From Bacillus mobilis (lineage in GTDB: Bacteria > Bacillota > Bacilli > Bacillales > Bacillaceae_G): a stretch of 64,000 nt of DNA. Of this stretch, positions 56,895 to 64,000 are shown piece by piece. Both the position numbers and the translations under genes were made by a program. The stretch spans positions 421,910-485,909 of the forward strand of contig NZ_MACF01000119.1 of assembly GCF_001884045.1 (NCBI RefSeq). Direction: 5' to 3'. The notes below the pieces were generated by a model that saw only the letters and a program-made list of their open reading frames with translations, was not told the origin of the DNA and did no database searches. How positions within the stretch are numbered: position 1 is the stretch's first letter; each line of letters opens with the position of its first letter.

Positions 56895-56912
56895 ATATAC
56901 CATATAGTATAT
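56895..56912. promoter_or_regulatory. Probable TetR operator upstream of ctaB
   Basis: ATATAC (56895-56900) and GTATAT (56907-56912) form an inverted repeat; ATACCA (56897-56902) also has a partner TGGTAT (56923-56928). Likely binding region of the adjacent TetR protein. Confidence 0.45.
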
Positions 56913-57033
56913 AAATTCCATTTGGTATTTAAATTACGGAAGGAATCTATGTATTAAATAATCAGCAATAATGTCATTTTAGATTAGATTATGAAAATTA
57001 TAGATAATCTAGTAAAAGGAGAGACGAGAAATA

Positions 57034-57951
57034 ATGCAAAAGATAGATTCCCTTAAAACACCAAAACAGACTCCAGCAAAAATTTTAGCGCAAACAGTTA
57101 AAACCGGGATTATTAAATCAAACCTGATTCCAATGTTTGCTGGATTAACATTGGCATTATATACATATCAGATTAGCTTGTTTGAGAAACTTCCAGAAAT
57201 AGTATTTGCTTTGATTGGCTCTATTTTAGTAATGGGTGCAGCAGGAGCTTTTAATAACTTGTATGATCGTGATATTGATTCTATTATGGAGAGAACAAAA
57301 AATAGACCCACAGTGACAGGAGAAATAAAACCAAAAGCTGTATTATGGCTAGGTATTTTAATGACCATCTTGGGATTGTTTTCTCTTGCATTAACAACTC
57401 TGCTAGCAGCATTCTTAGGGTTTTTAGGCTTATTTTTTTATATTGTCCCATATACAATGTGGAGTAAAAGAAGAACAATTTATAATACGGAGGTTGGAAG
57501 TATTTCAGGAGCAATGCCCCCTCTTATTGGATGGGCTGCTATTTATCCAGACATTACACATCCTGCTATTCTTGGTCTTTTTGTGATTACAGTCATTTGG
57601 CAAATGCCTCATTTCTATGCCATAGCTATTCGCAAACACGATGAGTATAAGGCAGCTAAAGTTCCTATGCTTCCAGTAGTCAAAGGTGTTAAAAGAACAT
57701 ATTTGCAAACTAATATTTATTTAATCATTTTAATTGCAATGAGTTTCCTATTTAGCTCTTTAAGCCTCGGTCTTACGTTAGTAGCACTTCTTTTAAGCAT
57801 TTTATGGCTCGTCTTAAGTATTTTCGGCTATAAAAAAATGGATTCAGAGAAATGGGCAAAATCAATGTTTGTTTATTCACTTCTTCATATGACTATCTTG
57901 TTTTCGACTGTAATTATATATTCTCTTATGGGCATTTTTTTTGATTTATAA
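57034..57951 (+). CDS. ctaB: Heme O synthase (protoheme IX farnesyltransferase), stand-alone paralog
   Basis: 305 residues, eight or nine membrane segments. The prenyl-diphosphate motif NNLYDRDIDSIMERTKNRPT near residue 76 and the second acidic/His region DEYKAAKVPMLPVV near 205 are complete. It adds farnesyl to heme b. The normal copy sits in the cytochrome oxidase cluster; this one has a TetR neighbour and P450 and exporter genes instead. GGAGAG precedes the ATG. Confidence 0.92.
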   Translation: MQKIDSLKTPKQTPAKILAQTVKTGIIKSNLIPMFAGLTLALYTYQISLFEKLPEIVFALIGSILVMGAAGAFNNLYDRDIDSIMERTKNRPTVTGEIKPKAVLWLGILMTILGLFSLALTTLLAAFLGFLGLFFYIVPYTMWSKRRTIYNTEVGSISGAMPPLIGWAAIYPDITHPAILGLFVITVIWQMPHFYAIAIRKHDEYKAAKVPMLPVVKGVKRTYLQTNIYLIILIAMSFLFSSLSLGLTLVALLLSILWLVLSIFGYKKMDSEKWAKSMFVYSLLHMTILFSTVIIYSLMGIFFDL

Positions 57952-58026
57952 AAATTATAATTTTGTAGTCATAACACGAAAAAATACTATTCTTTCAATA
58001 GAGTATAGGAAAGGATGGTGTTTTTG

Positions 58027-58058
58027 AAAAGAAGACATCGATTAAGATGTCTTCTTTT
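58027..58058 (+). terminator. Intrinsic terminator of ctaB
   Basis: Arms AAAAGAAGACATC (58027-58039) and GATGTCTTCTTTT (58046-58058). Confidence 0.8.
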
Positions 58059-58201
58059 ACTTGTAGACTTGGTGTTAAGAAAGTTCGATGTTTTCTTTTT
58101 TTTATTATAGTGAAATTGAAATATAATAAATCAAACTGAGGTAGCACACATAGAATCTTCATCCTGGTTTATTATAAAATTCTTAAGTTGATGGGTATGG
58201 G

Positions 58202-59437
58202 CTAAATCCCATAAACTTTCATTGGTAGATAAGTCAAGGACTGTCCCGTAGCAGAAGCAGTTAAGTTTTTTTCTAATTCAAATCCTTCAACTGGTTCGAT
58301 ACATGAAAACTTTTGTAAGAATGCCTCTAATACAATTTTCATTTCTAATCGTGCAAGAGGTGCACCTAAACAAAAATGTGGACCACTTCCGAAAGTTAGG
58401 TGCTTTTTATTATTTGAGCGATGAATGTCTATAGAAAAAGGATCGCTATACATATTTTCATCCATATTGGATGCACTCATCCAAGCAATGACTACGTCAC
58501 CTTTTTTTAACTCAATCCCTAATAGATTATTATCTTTTTTGACCGTACGATCTCTTTTTGAAATATGAAAGCGATATCGAAGCATTTCTTCAACGGCTTT
58601 AGGGACTAGACCTATATCCTTTCTTAGTGTTTCATATAATGACTTGTCATCATAAAGCAATGAATAGAATGTATTGGCTATTGCGTGACTAGTTGTTTCA
58701 ATACCTGCCCCTAAAAGTAACATAGTTGTTTGTACAATCTCATTATCCGTAAGTTTTTCCCCATCCACTTCAGCTCGAATCAAATCAGAGATAATATCAT
58801 CACAAAGGTTCGAACGTTTTTGAACTACAATAGGATACAGATATTCAAAATATTCTTTCGCTGCCTTTTGTTTTTGTTGTTCAAGGTCTTCTAACCTTTC
58901 TTTGTCGTATGGTTGGAACAAAATATCAACCCAATCTTTAAACTGACCTTGACCTTGTGCAGGTACGCCAAATAAATCGCCTATTACTAGAGCAGGTAAA
59001 GGGGATGCCAAAGCGTCCACGATATTAATCGTAGAATTTCCTTGTATGTTTTCTACAAGCTCCGTTGCAATTTGTTGAATACGGGGTTCCCACTCTTTTA
59101 AACTGCGGGGAGTGAAAGCTGTTGCCAATAAGGACCGTACTTTTCGATGGTCAGGAGGATCAAGGAACGTAATCATTGTTATAGGTGAAGTGTTTTTTTG
59201 ATTTTTATTATCACCGACAAAAATACCGCTTCTAGGCCCTTGACTTGAAAAGAATTCATAATTGGTTAACACTTGCTTAACATCTTCATACTTAAACGCA
59301 TTCCATGTATTTGTTTCCTCGTGAAAATAAACAGAATGATTGTGAAGCATTTCTTTATACCACTTTAAAGGGAAAAATTCTTCAGTACGCGTCTGGAAAT
59401 TAGGGACTTCTTGAATTGCAATTACCTCTTTTTTCAC
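58202..59437 (-). CDS. Cytochrome P450 (CYP107-like)
   Basis: 411 residues. I-helix LLGAGIETTSHAIANT, ExxR motif EEMLRYR, heme-binding FGSGPHFCLGAPLARLE with Cys356. Closest general type is Bacillus CYP107 (as CypA, PksS). Soluble monooxygenase needing ferredoxin or flavodoxin partners, not encoded nearby. GTG start after AAGGAGG. The MFS gene lies upstream on the same strand. Confidence 0.92.
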   Translation of the reverse strand: MKKEVIAIQEVPNFQTRTEEFFPLKWYKEMLHNHSVYFHEETNTWNAFKYEDVKQVLTNYEFFSSQGPRSGIFVGDNKNQKNTSPITMITFLDPPDHRKVRSLLATAFTPRSLKEWEPRIQQIATELVENIQGNSTINIVDALASPLPALVIGDLFGVPAQGQGQFKDWVDILFQPYDKERLEDLEQQKQKAAKEYFEYLYPIVVQKRSNLCDDIISDLIRAEVDGEKLTDNEIVQTTMLLLGAGIETTSHAIANTFYSLLYDDKSLYETLRKDIGLVPKAVEEMLRYRFHISKRDRTVKKDNNLLGIELKKGDVVIAWMSASNMDENMYSDPFSIDIHRSNNKKHLTFGSGPHFCLGAPLARLEMKIVLEAFLQKFSCIEPVEGFELEKNLTASATGQSLTYLPMKVYGI

Positions 59438-59486
59438 TGATATTCCTCCTTAAAAATACAAATTTTATAACTCAATCTATAAATAG

Positions 59487-59550
59487 TCATATTTGGAGTA
59501 CATCTCATTCCTAGCCAGCATAAGATAGAAACAATTTACTCCAAATATGA
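59487..59550. promoter_or_regulatory. 14-bp inverted repeat between MFS and P450 genes
   Basis: TCATATTTGGAGTA (59487-59500) is exactly inverted as TACTCCAAATATGA (59537-59550). It lies 50-113 bp upstream of the P450 start. It may be an operator or a weak terminator of the MFS gene; no T tract is present. Confidence 0.5.
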
Positions 59551-59603
59551 TGACTAACAGTTGGTATAAATTTCTTCTTTTTGATTCGGGAATTCAAATG
59601 GTT

Positions 59604-61118
59604 TTAATTTATTTTTAATTTCTCTGTAGTTACCATCTCTGCGGGAACGTTAGATTCTAATTCGGAAGCCTGTTTAACTTTCTTTATAAAGAAGGAAAGT
59701 ATTAATCCGATGATACCAATTCCAATGATGACAAGGTAAGCGTCATTAATCCCCTGTATAGAGGCTTCTGTAACAAGCTCTTTTTGATTCAATCCTTTAG
59801 CTGTTGCGGTAGGAACCATATCCTGCAGATGTGATTTCGTACGGCTCGTCATAACTGTCACGAGAAGCGAAGTACCGACAGCACCGGCAACTTGACGAAT
59901 CGTATTGCTTATTGCTGTTCCATGTGCATTTAACCGTTGTGGCAATTGATTTAGACCTGCAGTCTGAATCGGCATCATCATCAAGGCCATACCAATGCGA
60001 CGTCCTGTTGACATGAGAATCAAATAGATATAACTAGTGGAATCTGTCAAGTTGATAAAGCCCATTGTTGTAATAATGGTAATTGTCATTCCAATAATAG
60101 CTAACCATTTCGCACCAAAGCGATCGAATAGCTTACCGGTAACTGGCATAAGGAATCCCATAACCAGCGCACCTGGAAGAAGCAGAAGACCAGACTCAAT
60201 GGCTGTGAAACCACGCATATTTTGGAGATATAACGGAAGTAACATCATATCTGCATACATAACCATAGTAATTGCGATATTAATGATTGTTGTTAAAGAA
60301 AACATATTGTATTTAAATACACGTAAGTCAAGCAATGGATTTTGTGATCTTAATTCCTTCCATGAAAAGAGTACAAGGGCTAAGATACCTATAGTAATCG
60401 TACCTATTACCTCTATATCTGACCAGCCAAGACTTCCAGCCTGGCTGAAACCGTAAATTAATGAACCGAAACCAATGGTCGAAAGAATGACGCTTAGGAT
60501 ATTAAATTTTGTCTTGATTCGGTCGGATACATTTCGGAGATAAATGAACCCCAGCACAATAACAAGGATAGTAAATGGAATCATTCCGTAAAACATCGTC
60601 TCCCATTTATAGTTATCAATCATGTATCCGGCAATTGTAGGACCAATTGCTGGTGCAAAAATGACGGCAAGTCCCACCATTCCCATAGCTGCTCCCCTCT
60701 TTTCGCGAGGGAAGATGGTCAAAATAACATGCGTAAGCAATGGCATAATAATTCCTGCACCGGCTGCTTGAATCATACGTCCGGTTAACAAGACAGGAAA
60801 TCCTGTTGCTAAAGCTGAAACAATGGTTCCAGCTAGAAATATAAGCATGGAAGTTTGAAAAAGTTCACGTGTGGTAAACCGTTGCATTAAATATGCGGTA
60901 ATAGGGATTAAGACGCCGTTTACTAGCATATAACCAGTTGTTAACCACTGGGCTGTTGTAGCTGAAATCTTAAATTCAACCATAAGTTCAGGAGTAGCGA
61001 CACTCATGAGTGTTTGGTTTAATGTTGCAAGAAAAGCACCTAAAATCATAATGAACATAATAGGTCCTTTTTTTATCGAATTGGGGACTGTTTTAGTCTG
61101 ATTATGCAATTCTTTCAT
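59604..61118 (-). CDS. DHA2 family MFS multidrug exporter
   Basis: 504 residues, fourteen hydrophobic segments, EmrB/QacA (DHA2) type: LNQTLMSVATPELM in helix 1, LTGRMIQAAGAGIIMPLLTH, and motif C GLAVIFAPAIGPTIAGY in helix 5. Proton-driven export of drugs or lipophilic compounds. It is divergent from the TetR gene at 61332 and upstream of P450 on the same strand. Confidence 0.9.
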   Translation of the reverse strand: MKELHNQTKTVPNSIKKGPIMFIMILGAFLATLNQTLMSVATPELMVEFKISATTAQWLTTGYMLVNGVLIPITAYLMQRFTTRELFQTSMLIFLAGTIVSALATGFPVLLTGRMIQAAGAGIIMPLLTHVILTIFPREKRGAAMGMVGLAVIFAPAIGPTIAGYMIDNYKWETMFYGMIPFTILVIVLGFIYLRNVSDRIKTKFNILSVILSTIGFGSLIYGFSQAGSLGWSDIEVIGTITIGILALVLFSWKELRSQNPLLDLRVFKYNMFSLTTIINIAITMVMYADMMLLPLYLQNMRGFTAIESGLLLLPGALVMGFLMPVTGKLFDRFGAKWLAIIGMTITIITTMGFINLTDSTSYIYLILMSTGRRIGMALMMMPIQTAGLNQLPQRLNAHGTAISNTIRQVAGAVGTSLLVTVMTSRTKSHLQDMVPTATAKGLNQKELVTEASIQGINDAYLVIIGIGIIGLILSFFIKKVKQASELESNVPAEMVTTEKLKIN

Positions 61119-61225
61119 ATCCTTTCTAATTTTAACGTAGACTTTTTTTACAAAGTGTTGAATAATTTACACTATATAAATTACATTATTATAGATTATT
61201 ATGACAACAGACAATTTTTTAATAA

Positions 61226-61284
61226 CTGTCTATTAGTTATCACTTCTTATGCTTTCTGTTAATAAAGTTTAAGATAATAGACAG
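61226..61284. promoter_or_regulatory. Possible operator in the MFS/TetR divergent region
   Basis: CTGTCTATTA (61226-61235) is inverted as TAATAGACAG (61275-61284), 39 bp apart. ACAGACAATT at 61208 resembles it. Likely TetR binding region for MFS control. Confidence 0.45.
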
Positions 61285-61331
61285 AACTTATAATATTGTA
61301 AATTTCTAATTAATAGGAAAGGTGATTAGAT

Positions 61332-61922
61332 ATGACAAACCATCCAAAGTCCCGTGTAGACCCTCGAATCATCCGTACACGCCAGTTAATCAAATCGGCT
61401 TTAATAGATCTTCTACAAGAGATGGAAATTAGCAAAATAACAGTTAATAAAATTGCAGAACGTGCGACCATTAATCGTGTTACGTTCTATCTCCATTATC
61501 GTGATATTCATGACATGTTGGAGAAAATGGCACAGGAAATGGTCGAGGATATTGAGAAGATAATGATAAGTACGGAAAACCTCTCAGATTCCTCTGAGGA
61601 TATAGAATGGTTAAAACTCGTAGACCTACTTGAGTACATTGCTGACAATGCTAAATTCTATAAAGTAGTTCTTGGTTCTAGGCGAACACCGATTTTTACA
61701 GAACGCTTGTTAAATACACTTTCAGACAAAATAACAGAGAGAACAGAAAATCACCCCTTTCTCGTTACTAAAGACATGCCAAAAGATATTGTTATTTGGT
61801 ACGGTTCTTCAGCTTTAATTGGCACAATTGTGAAGTGGTTACATAGGGACATGCCGTATACACCACAATTTCTTGCCAAGAAGTTGTATATACTTTTTAA
61901 GTCGAGTAATAAAGAAGTTTGA
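61332..61922 (+). CDS. TetR family transcriptional regulator
   Basis: 196 residues: DPRIIRTRQLIKSALIDLLQ at the N-terminus, HTH with INRVTFYLHYRDIHDML (about 45-62). Similar in type to the TetR proteins at 1222 and 51934. AAAGGTGA precedes the ATG. Divergent from the MFS exporter, which it probably represses. Confidence 0.88.
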   Translation: MTNHPKSRVDPRIIRTRQLIKSALIDLLQEMEISKITVNKIAERATINRVTFYLHYRDIHDMLEKMAQEMVEDIEKIMISTENLSDSSEDIEWLKLVDLLEYIADNAKFYKVVLGSRRTPIFTERLLNTLSDKITERTENHPFLVTKDMPKDIVIWYGSSALIGTIVKWLHRDMPYTPQFLAKKLYILFKSSNKEV

Positions 61923-62098
61923 GTTGGTGTGGATTTAAAATCACTTACAGAAATCTGAAAGGTACAATTGCCTGGATCTATCGAACGAAAAGTTCATTTA
62001 TGCCATATAAAGTTACATTAAATTCGTGGCGTTTGATCCCCACAAGATTAGCCAGTAATCATACTCAAAAACAAGAGGAAAATACCAAAAAACACTAA
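61913..62098 (+). pseudogene. Possible gene remnant before a terminator
   Basis: A frame without start, open from 61913, reads TYRNLKGTIAWIYRTKSSFM then YKVTLNSWRLIPTRLASNHT and QKQEENTKKH, ending at TAA 62096-62098, right at a strong terminator. Composition looks like real protein. It overlaps the end of the TetR gene in another frame. Family not recognised. Confidence 0.35.
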
Positions 62099-62122
62099 TC
62101 TTACATAAGATTAGTGTTTTTT
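62087..62122 (+). terminator. Intrinsic terminator
   Basis: Arms AAAAAACACTAATCTTA (62087-62103) and TAAGATTAGTGTTTTTT (62106-62122). The stretch 62123-62361 shows no gene. Confidence 0.85.
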
Positions 62123-62361
62123 AGTTGATGACCTTTTTTAAATTTAGTTTCTCATAGTTAAATTCCTTTCCACAAATCGAGATTACTGTGTTATCAGCCC
62201 TCACGGTTTCAACTCGATTTTTTTCTGTTAAGTAATTTACCTAAGTCATAACTCTTCTAGTGTTAGGATGCTTGCTCTTTTTCACCCATGAAAATTTTTA
62301 AAAATATACTTTAGCTATTTACTTTTTAAAGAGGAAGCATATCTTTGCCGCAAACAAAAAG

Positions 62362-62396
62362 AACCATAACCTTGCCAAAATGGCAAAGTTATGGTT
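62362..62396 (-). terminator. Intrinsic terminator of the yolD-like gene
   Basis: Arms AACCATAACCTTGCC (62362-62376) and GGCAAAGTTATGGTT (62382-62396); T-rich on the minus strand. Confidence 0.8.
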
Positions 62397-62419
62397 CAAA
62401 TGTGGATTCCAGTCACACT

Positions 62420-62761
62420 TTACTCCACTTCCATTACATCACAAAACTTTAATATCCTTTGATTACGAAAAGCATCCGTACAAGTAATCGTCTTATTTAA
62501 TGGATTTATATCAGCTACTGTTATGTAATTTTTATATAGACAGCCATTTTTATAATATGTAAGTAAAACCTCTTCTTCACCTAAATATGAAATTAACAGC
62601 TTATTTTCAATCCTTTCTTTGGCATCTTGCGTTAAGATTGGACGCGAGATTTTTGTTTGCTCCTGTATCATTTCTTTAATACAGACGAACTGCTCTGGCA
62701 TACTAGCAAACGGTTGCCACTTTACCATTCCTCTTCCTTTTGGCATATTAACATTCATCAC
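62420..62761 (-). CDS. YolD-like family protein
   Basis: About 113 residues: PKGRGMVKWQPFASMPEQF at the N-terminus, TYYKNGCLYKNYITVADINP then NKTITCTDAFRNQRILKF. This is the usual partner of UvrX-type Y-family polymerases in Bacillus (role in DNA damage tolerance, unproven). Its start overlaps the uvrX stop (GTGATG). AGGAGG lies nine bases upstream. Confidence 0.85.
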   Translation of the reverse strand: MMNVNMPKGRGMVKWQPFASMPEQFVCIKEMIQEQTKISRPILTQDAKERIENKLLISYLGEEEVLLTYYKNGCLYKNYITVADINPLNKTITCTDAFRNQRILKFCDVMEVE

Positions 62762-63564
62762 GATTTATGTCCTCCTAATAATGTGTTTCTATATCTTGCT
62801 GTTGCGACGCTTGTGTAGGAAATTCCACGTAAAATACTGTTCTTACCAAATCGGGTTCGAATTTCGTCCATAACCTTCGTTAGTCTCATTTCTTTTTCTC
62901 TTTGTATAATGTTATCAAAAAGCGAAATTTGCTCTTCCCCTTCATGTATTAAATTTGTTAATGAAAGGCTTACCGATCGGATCGGCTCTCCTGTATGCCT
63001 CTCGTATAAAAAATAGGTACAAACGTTGTAAACATCCATCGTTAAATTTGTTGCTCTATTTAACGTATGTGCTTTTTTTATTCCTCCCCCGTATTCCCTA
63101 CTATATCCGACTGAAAAATGAATCGTTTGCGCGTATTTCTTCTCACTTCTCAATCTGTAACAAACTTCTTCTGCATGCTCTAATAAAATAACGGTGAACT
63201 CTTCTATTGAATAATCACGAAATAATATTTGGCTTTTCGCTATAGATGTTGTCGCTGGAACATATTTCTCTGCTATTCTGCTGAAATCAATCCCGTTACT
63301 ATGCAAGTGTAATTCTTCCCCTATCAAACCAAACGATTGTTTTAAATACTTCAACGGGTACTGCGCTAAATCCCCAATCGTATGTATACCTTTTCGATTT
63401 AATTTCATTTCCGTTTTATACGATATACCCCAAAATTTACTGAGTGGTCTAATACTCCATAACTTCTCGGGTATATCGTCATACGTCCACTGCGCTATTC
63501 CATCGTTATTCTTTTTCGCTTCCACATCCATCGCTACTTTACTCAATATTGAACTACTCACCAC
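62758..63564 (-). pseudogene. uvrX: Y-family DNA polymerase (UvrX-like), 5' end interrupted
   Basis: Only the C-terminal about 268 codons remain. AMDVEAKKNNDGIAQWTYDD, PLSKFWGISYKTEMKLNRKG and IHTIGDLAQYPLKYLK are the palm-end and thumb (HhH) regions, followed by the little finger. The catalytic N-terminus (about 150 residues, with the acidic metal ligands) is missing because a TnpB element ends at about 63549. The apparent GTG start lies in the element end. The 5' part is presumably past 64000. Confidence 0.85.
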
Positions 63565-63690
63565 TTAACGTCCTTACGGACTGTTTGAAGTGGGAGATTC
63601 CTAAGTACAGAAGCCTAGTGGCTTCTAATTCATTAGGCTATCCCCGTAGTTCCTACGGTTAGAAGCCTTAAAGCTTCATTTTTAAGATTG
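63531..63690 (-). ncRNA. Putative omega RNA / right end of the IS200/IS605-type element
   Basis: Downstream of tnpB are stacked hairpins: GGCTTCTAA (63620-63628) / TTAGAAGCC (63659-63667) enclosing CCGTAG/CTACGG; a competing AGAAGCC (63609-63615) / GGCTTCT (63620-63626); and CCACTT (63561-63566) / AAGTGG (63588-63593) enclosing GTCC/GGAC. This is the layout of TnpB element ends and omega RNA scaffolds. A guide would read into uvrX. Confidence 0.55.
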
Positions 63691-64000
63691 ATACTTGCGT
63701 TAATATCTCTGTCGTGATGACTATTGCACGCAGGACAATCCCATTCACGAAGATTTAGATTCTTAACGTCTTTATTTTGATACCCACAACAAGAACATAA
63801 TTGGCTTGAAGCAAATGTTTTGGATACCGGAATGACTTGTTTTCCATACCATTTTGCCTTGTATTCTAGCAACGTTCTAAATTGTGACCAAGATACTTCA
63901 CTAATCGCTTTTGCTAACTTATGATTTTTTAGCATATTCGATACTTGCAAATCTTCTATACCGATAACATCGTGGTTTTTGATGATTTCAGTTGAGATTT
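63549..64000 (-). mobile_element. IS200/IS605-family element carrying tnpB (partial)
   Basis: The element begins at about 63549, where uvrX homology stops, and runs past the right edge. It contains the tnpB end and the subterminal hairpins. There is no terminal inverted repeat, as expected for this family. The other end and any tnpA lie outside. Confidence 0.75.
63633..64000 (-). CDS. tnpB: TnpB RNA-guided nuclease, C-terminal part
   Basis: The open frame runs in from the right edge and holds the last 121 residues: [19 protein letters not shown] (RuvC-II Glu), [20 protein letters not shown], zinc finger LCSCCG...WDCPACN, and Ruv[15 protein letters not shown]. All expected C-terminal catalytic residues are present. 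TnpB is an RNA-guided endonuclease that helps retain the transposon. Confidence 0.9.
   Translation of the reverse strand, partial: ISTEIIKNHDVIGIEDLQVSNMLKNHKLAKAISEVSWSQFRTLLEYKAKWYGKQVIPVSKTFASSQLCSCCGYQNKDVKNLNLREWDCPACNSHHDRDINASINLKNEALRLLTVGTTGIA

Overview
The window is low-GC, Gram-positive, spore-former DNA that reads as a Bacillus cereus group chromosome (B. cereus, thuringiensis or anthracis type). The evidence is strong AGGAGG-type ribosome binding sites with frequent TTG and GTG starts, a SpoIIP paralog, two type I signal peptidases, a lysine riboswitch in front of lysP, a DUF979/DUF969/pcp/pxpABC operon, and an element with the features I remember for the group-specific bcr1 repeat. 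No rRNA, tRNA or CRISPR array was seen.

Layout. 1-15.8 kb holds ordinary accessory metabolism and regulation: an SDR dehydrogenase divergent from a TetR regulator and a CPBP protease, an AraC/GyrI regulator with an abnormal C-terminus, small acetyltransferases, a NUDIX hydrolase, an EamA exporter divergent from its likely MocR regulator, YaiI/YqxD, DUF proteins, GrpB, a phosphoesterase, an APH-fold kinase, a VOC protein and a TSUP transporter with an attenuator-like leader. 16-19.2 kb has the lysine riboswitch and lysP, a HesB-like protein and a HEAT-repeat DNA alkylation repair protein. 19.6-22.3 kb is one very large gene for a 910-residue protein ending in an Mrr-type nuclease domain, next to a decayed gene with two in-frame TGA codons; this is the best candidate for an undescribed system. 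22.9-31 kb carries methyltransferases, PhzF, an orphan VbhA-like antitoxin, signal peptidase, a class B penicillin-binding protein, a sirtuin and a YaaW protein.

31.3-37.1 kb is a coherent 5-oxoproline module: an IclR regulator, the three 5-oxoprolinase subunits PxpB, PxpC and PxpA, the DUF969/DUF979 membrane pair (probable oxoproline transport), and pyrrolidone-carboxyl peptidase, which releases pyroglutamate from peptides. A bcr1-like element sits exactly at the pxpA stop codon. 37.3-52.5 kb holds a secreted protein, a second HEAT-repeat repair protein, signal peptidase, CutC, SpoIIP, an ArsR/DinB divergent pair, an acyl-CoA dehydrogenase, YdcF, YjiH, several single enzymes and a TetR-controlled YhgE-type membrane protein. 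52.6-55.2 kb is a rifamycin phosphotransferase (rph).

55.3-62.5 kb looks like an inserted accessory cassette: TetR, a stand-alone heme O synthase (ctaB paralog), cytochrome P450, MFS exporter and a second TetR, bordered by two direct copies of the 3' end of a yolD-like gene. The right edge (62.4-64 kb) is a yolD-uvrX locus in which the Y-family polymerase gene is interrupted by a TnpB-carrying IS200/IS605-family element whose end could encode an omega RNA with a uvrX-derived guide.
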